Shown here: piece by piece, positions 4,920 through 5,101 of the stretch | How positions within the stretch are numbered: the first letter of the stretch is position 1 | Layout: each line of letters opens with the position of its first letter | NCBI GenBank assembly: GCA_017996675.1 | Contig: JAGOGN010000123.1 | Span: forward strand, 1 to 5,101 | Direction of reading: 5' to 3' | DNA length: 5,101 bases | Source of the DNA: Lachnospiraceae bacterium | GTDB lineage: Bacteria > Bacillota_A > Clostridia > Lachnospirales > Lachnospiraceae | Position numbers and translations under genes: made by a program | Notes under the pieces: model-generated | Seen by the model: only the letters and a program-made list of their open reading frames with translations | Told to the model about the DNA's origin: nothing | The model's database searches: none

Positions 4920-5101
4920 ATGAAACAAGTGATTGGTGCAATACTGGTTGTGGCTTTAGGTGCACTTTTAGTGATCGGTGCGTGGCAGTATAAAGAGAAG
5001 AAGGATAACAAGAACGATTCAGCATCTGTATCGGAAAGTTCAGAAATTCAGAAAGATCTTGGAAAGAAAATTACATTGGACGACTATGAAATGGAAGAGC
5101 T
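4920..5101 (+). CDS. N-terminal part of a membrane-anchored or exported protein (3' truncated by window edge)
   Basis: An open frame begins at ATG 4920 and runs 60 codons plus two bases to the window end without a stop. A ribosome binding site GAGAGG (4907-4912) lies 7 nt upstream. Residues 4-22 are hydrophobic (VIGAILVVALGALLVIGAW), followed by a charged, Ser/Asp/Glu/Lys-rich linker (23-47) that looks disordered, then GKKITLDDYEMEE, perhaps the start of a folded domain. No lipobox cysteine and no clear signal peptidase site are visible near the end of the hydrophobic stretch, so an uncleaved anchor with an extracytoplasmic domain is the likeliest reading. The function cannot be told from this fragment. 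It is transcribed away from the 149-aa membrane protein gene. Confidence 0.85.
   Translation, partial: MKQVIGAILVVALGALLVIGAWQYKEKKDNKNDSASVSESSEIQKDLGKKITLDDYEMEE

Noticed and set aside
1..5101. Search for CRISPR repeats, tRNA genes, insertion sequences, toxin-antitoxin or defence genes
   Set aside because: No spaced direct repeats, cloverleaf, transposase motifs or defence-type domains were seen; the genes are mostly housekeeping or conserved hypothetical.

Overview
The window looks like core chromosome of a low-GC, anaerobic Firmicute, most likely a member of Clostridia and possibly Lachnospiraceae. The basis is the AT-rich sequence, strong AGGAGG-type ribosome binding sites, a bacterial-type AspRS, the non-mevalonate enzyme IspE, a DUF1934/YwiB-like gene, and two proteins that resemble conserved clostridial hypotheticals. 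The family assignment is inference. No mobile element, CRISPR array, RNA gene or attachment site was found.

Layout, left to right. Positions 1-638 (+) hold the C-terminal third of aspartyl-tRNA synthetase (aspS). A perfect 15-bp hairpin at 649-681 separates it from a convergent gene at 684-1283 (-), a cysteine-free 199-aa protein of unknown function. That gene has a good match to a flagellar sigma factor (SigD/sigma-28) promoter. It diverges across a 118-bp AT-rich spacer from a four-gene plus-strand cluster: ispE (1402-2268), a GntR/FCD-family regulator (2295-2966), murI with a TTG start (2969-3799), and a DUF1934 gene (3800-4288). The gaps are 26, 2 and 0 bp, so the cluster is almost certainly one operon driven by an extended -10 promoter at 1364-1372. 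It closes at a bidirectional terminator (4269-4306) whose loop contains the DUF1934 stop codon. A convergent 149-aa single-pass membrane protein follows at 4313-4762 (-). It is divergent from a truncated gene at 4920-5101 (+) that starts with a membrane anchor or uncleaved signal; the two share a 157-bp intergenic region with opposed promoters.

How the genes fit together. IspE makes an isoprenoid precursor needed for the undecaprenyl lipid carrier, and MurI makes D-glutamate for peptidoglycan, so the operon has a cell-envelope supply theme with a one-component regulator inside it. AspS serves translation. The two hypothetical minus-strand genes are separate single-gene units with their own promoters and terminators. 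The most informative observations are the SigD-like promoter on the 199-aa gene, its back-to-back arrangement with the ispE promoter, and the regulator embedded between two envelope-precursor genes. I see no convincing evidence of a wholly new multi-gene system here.
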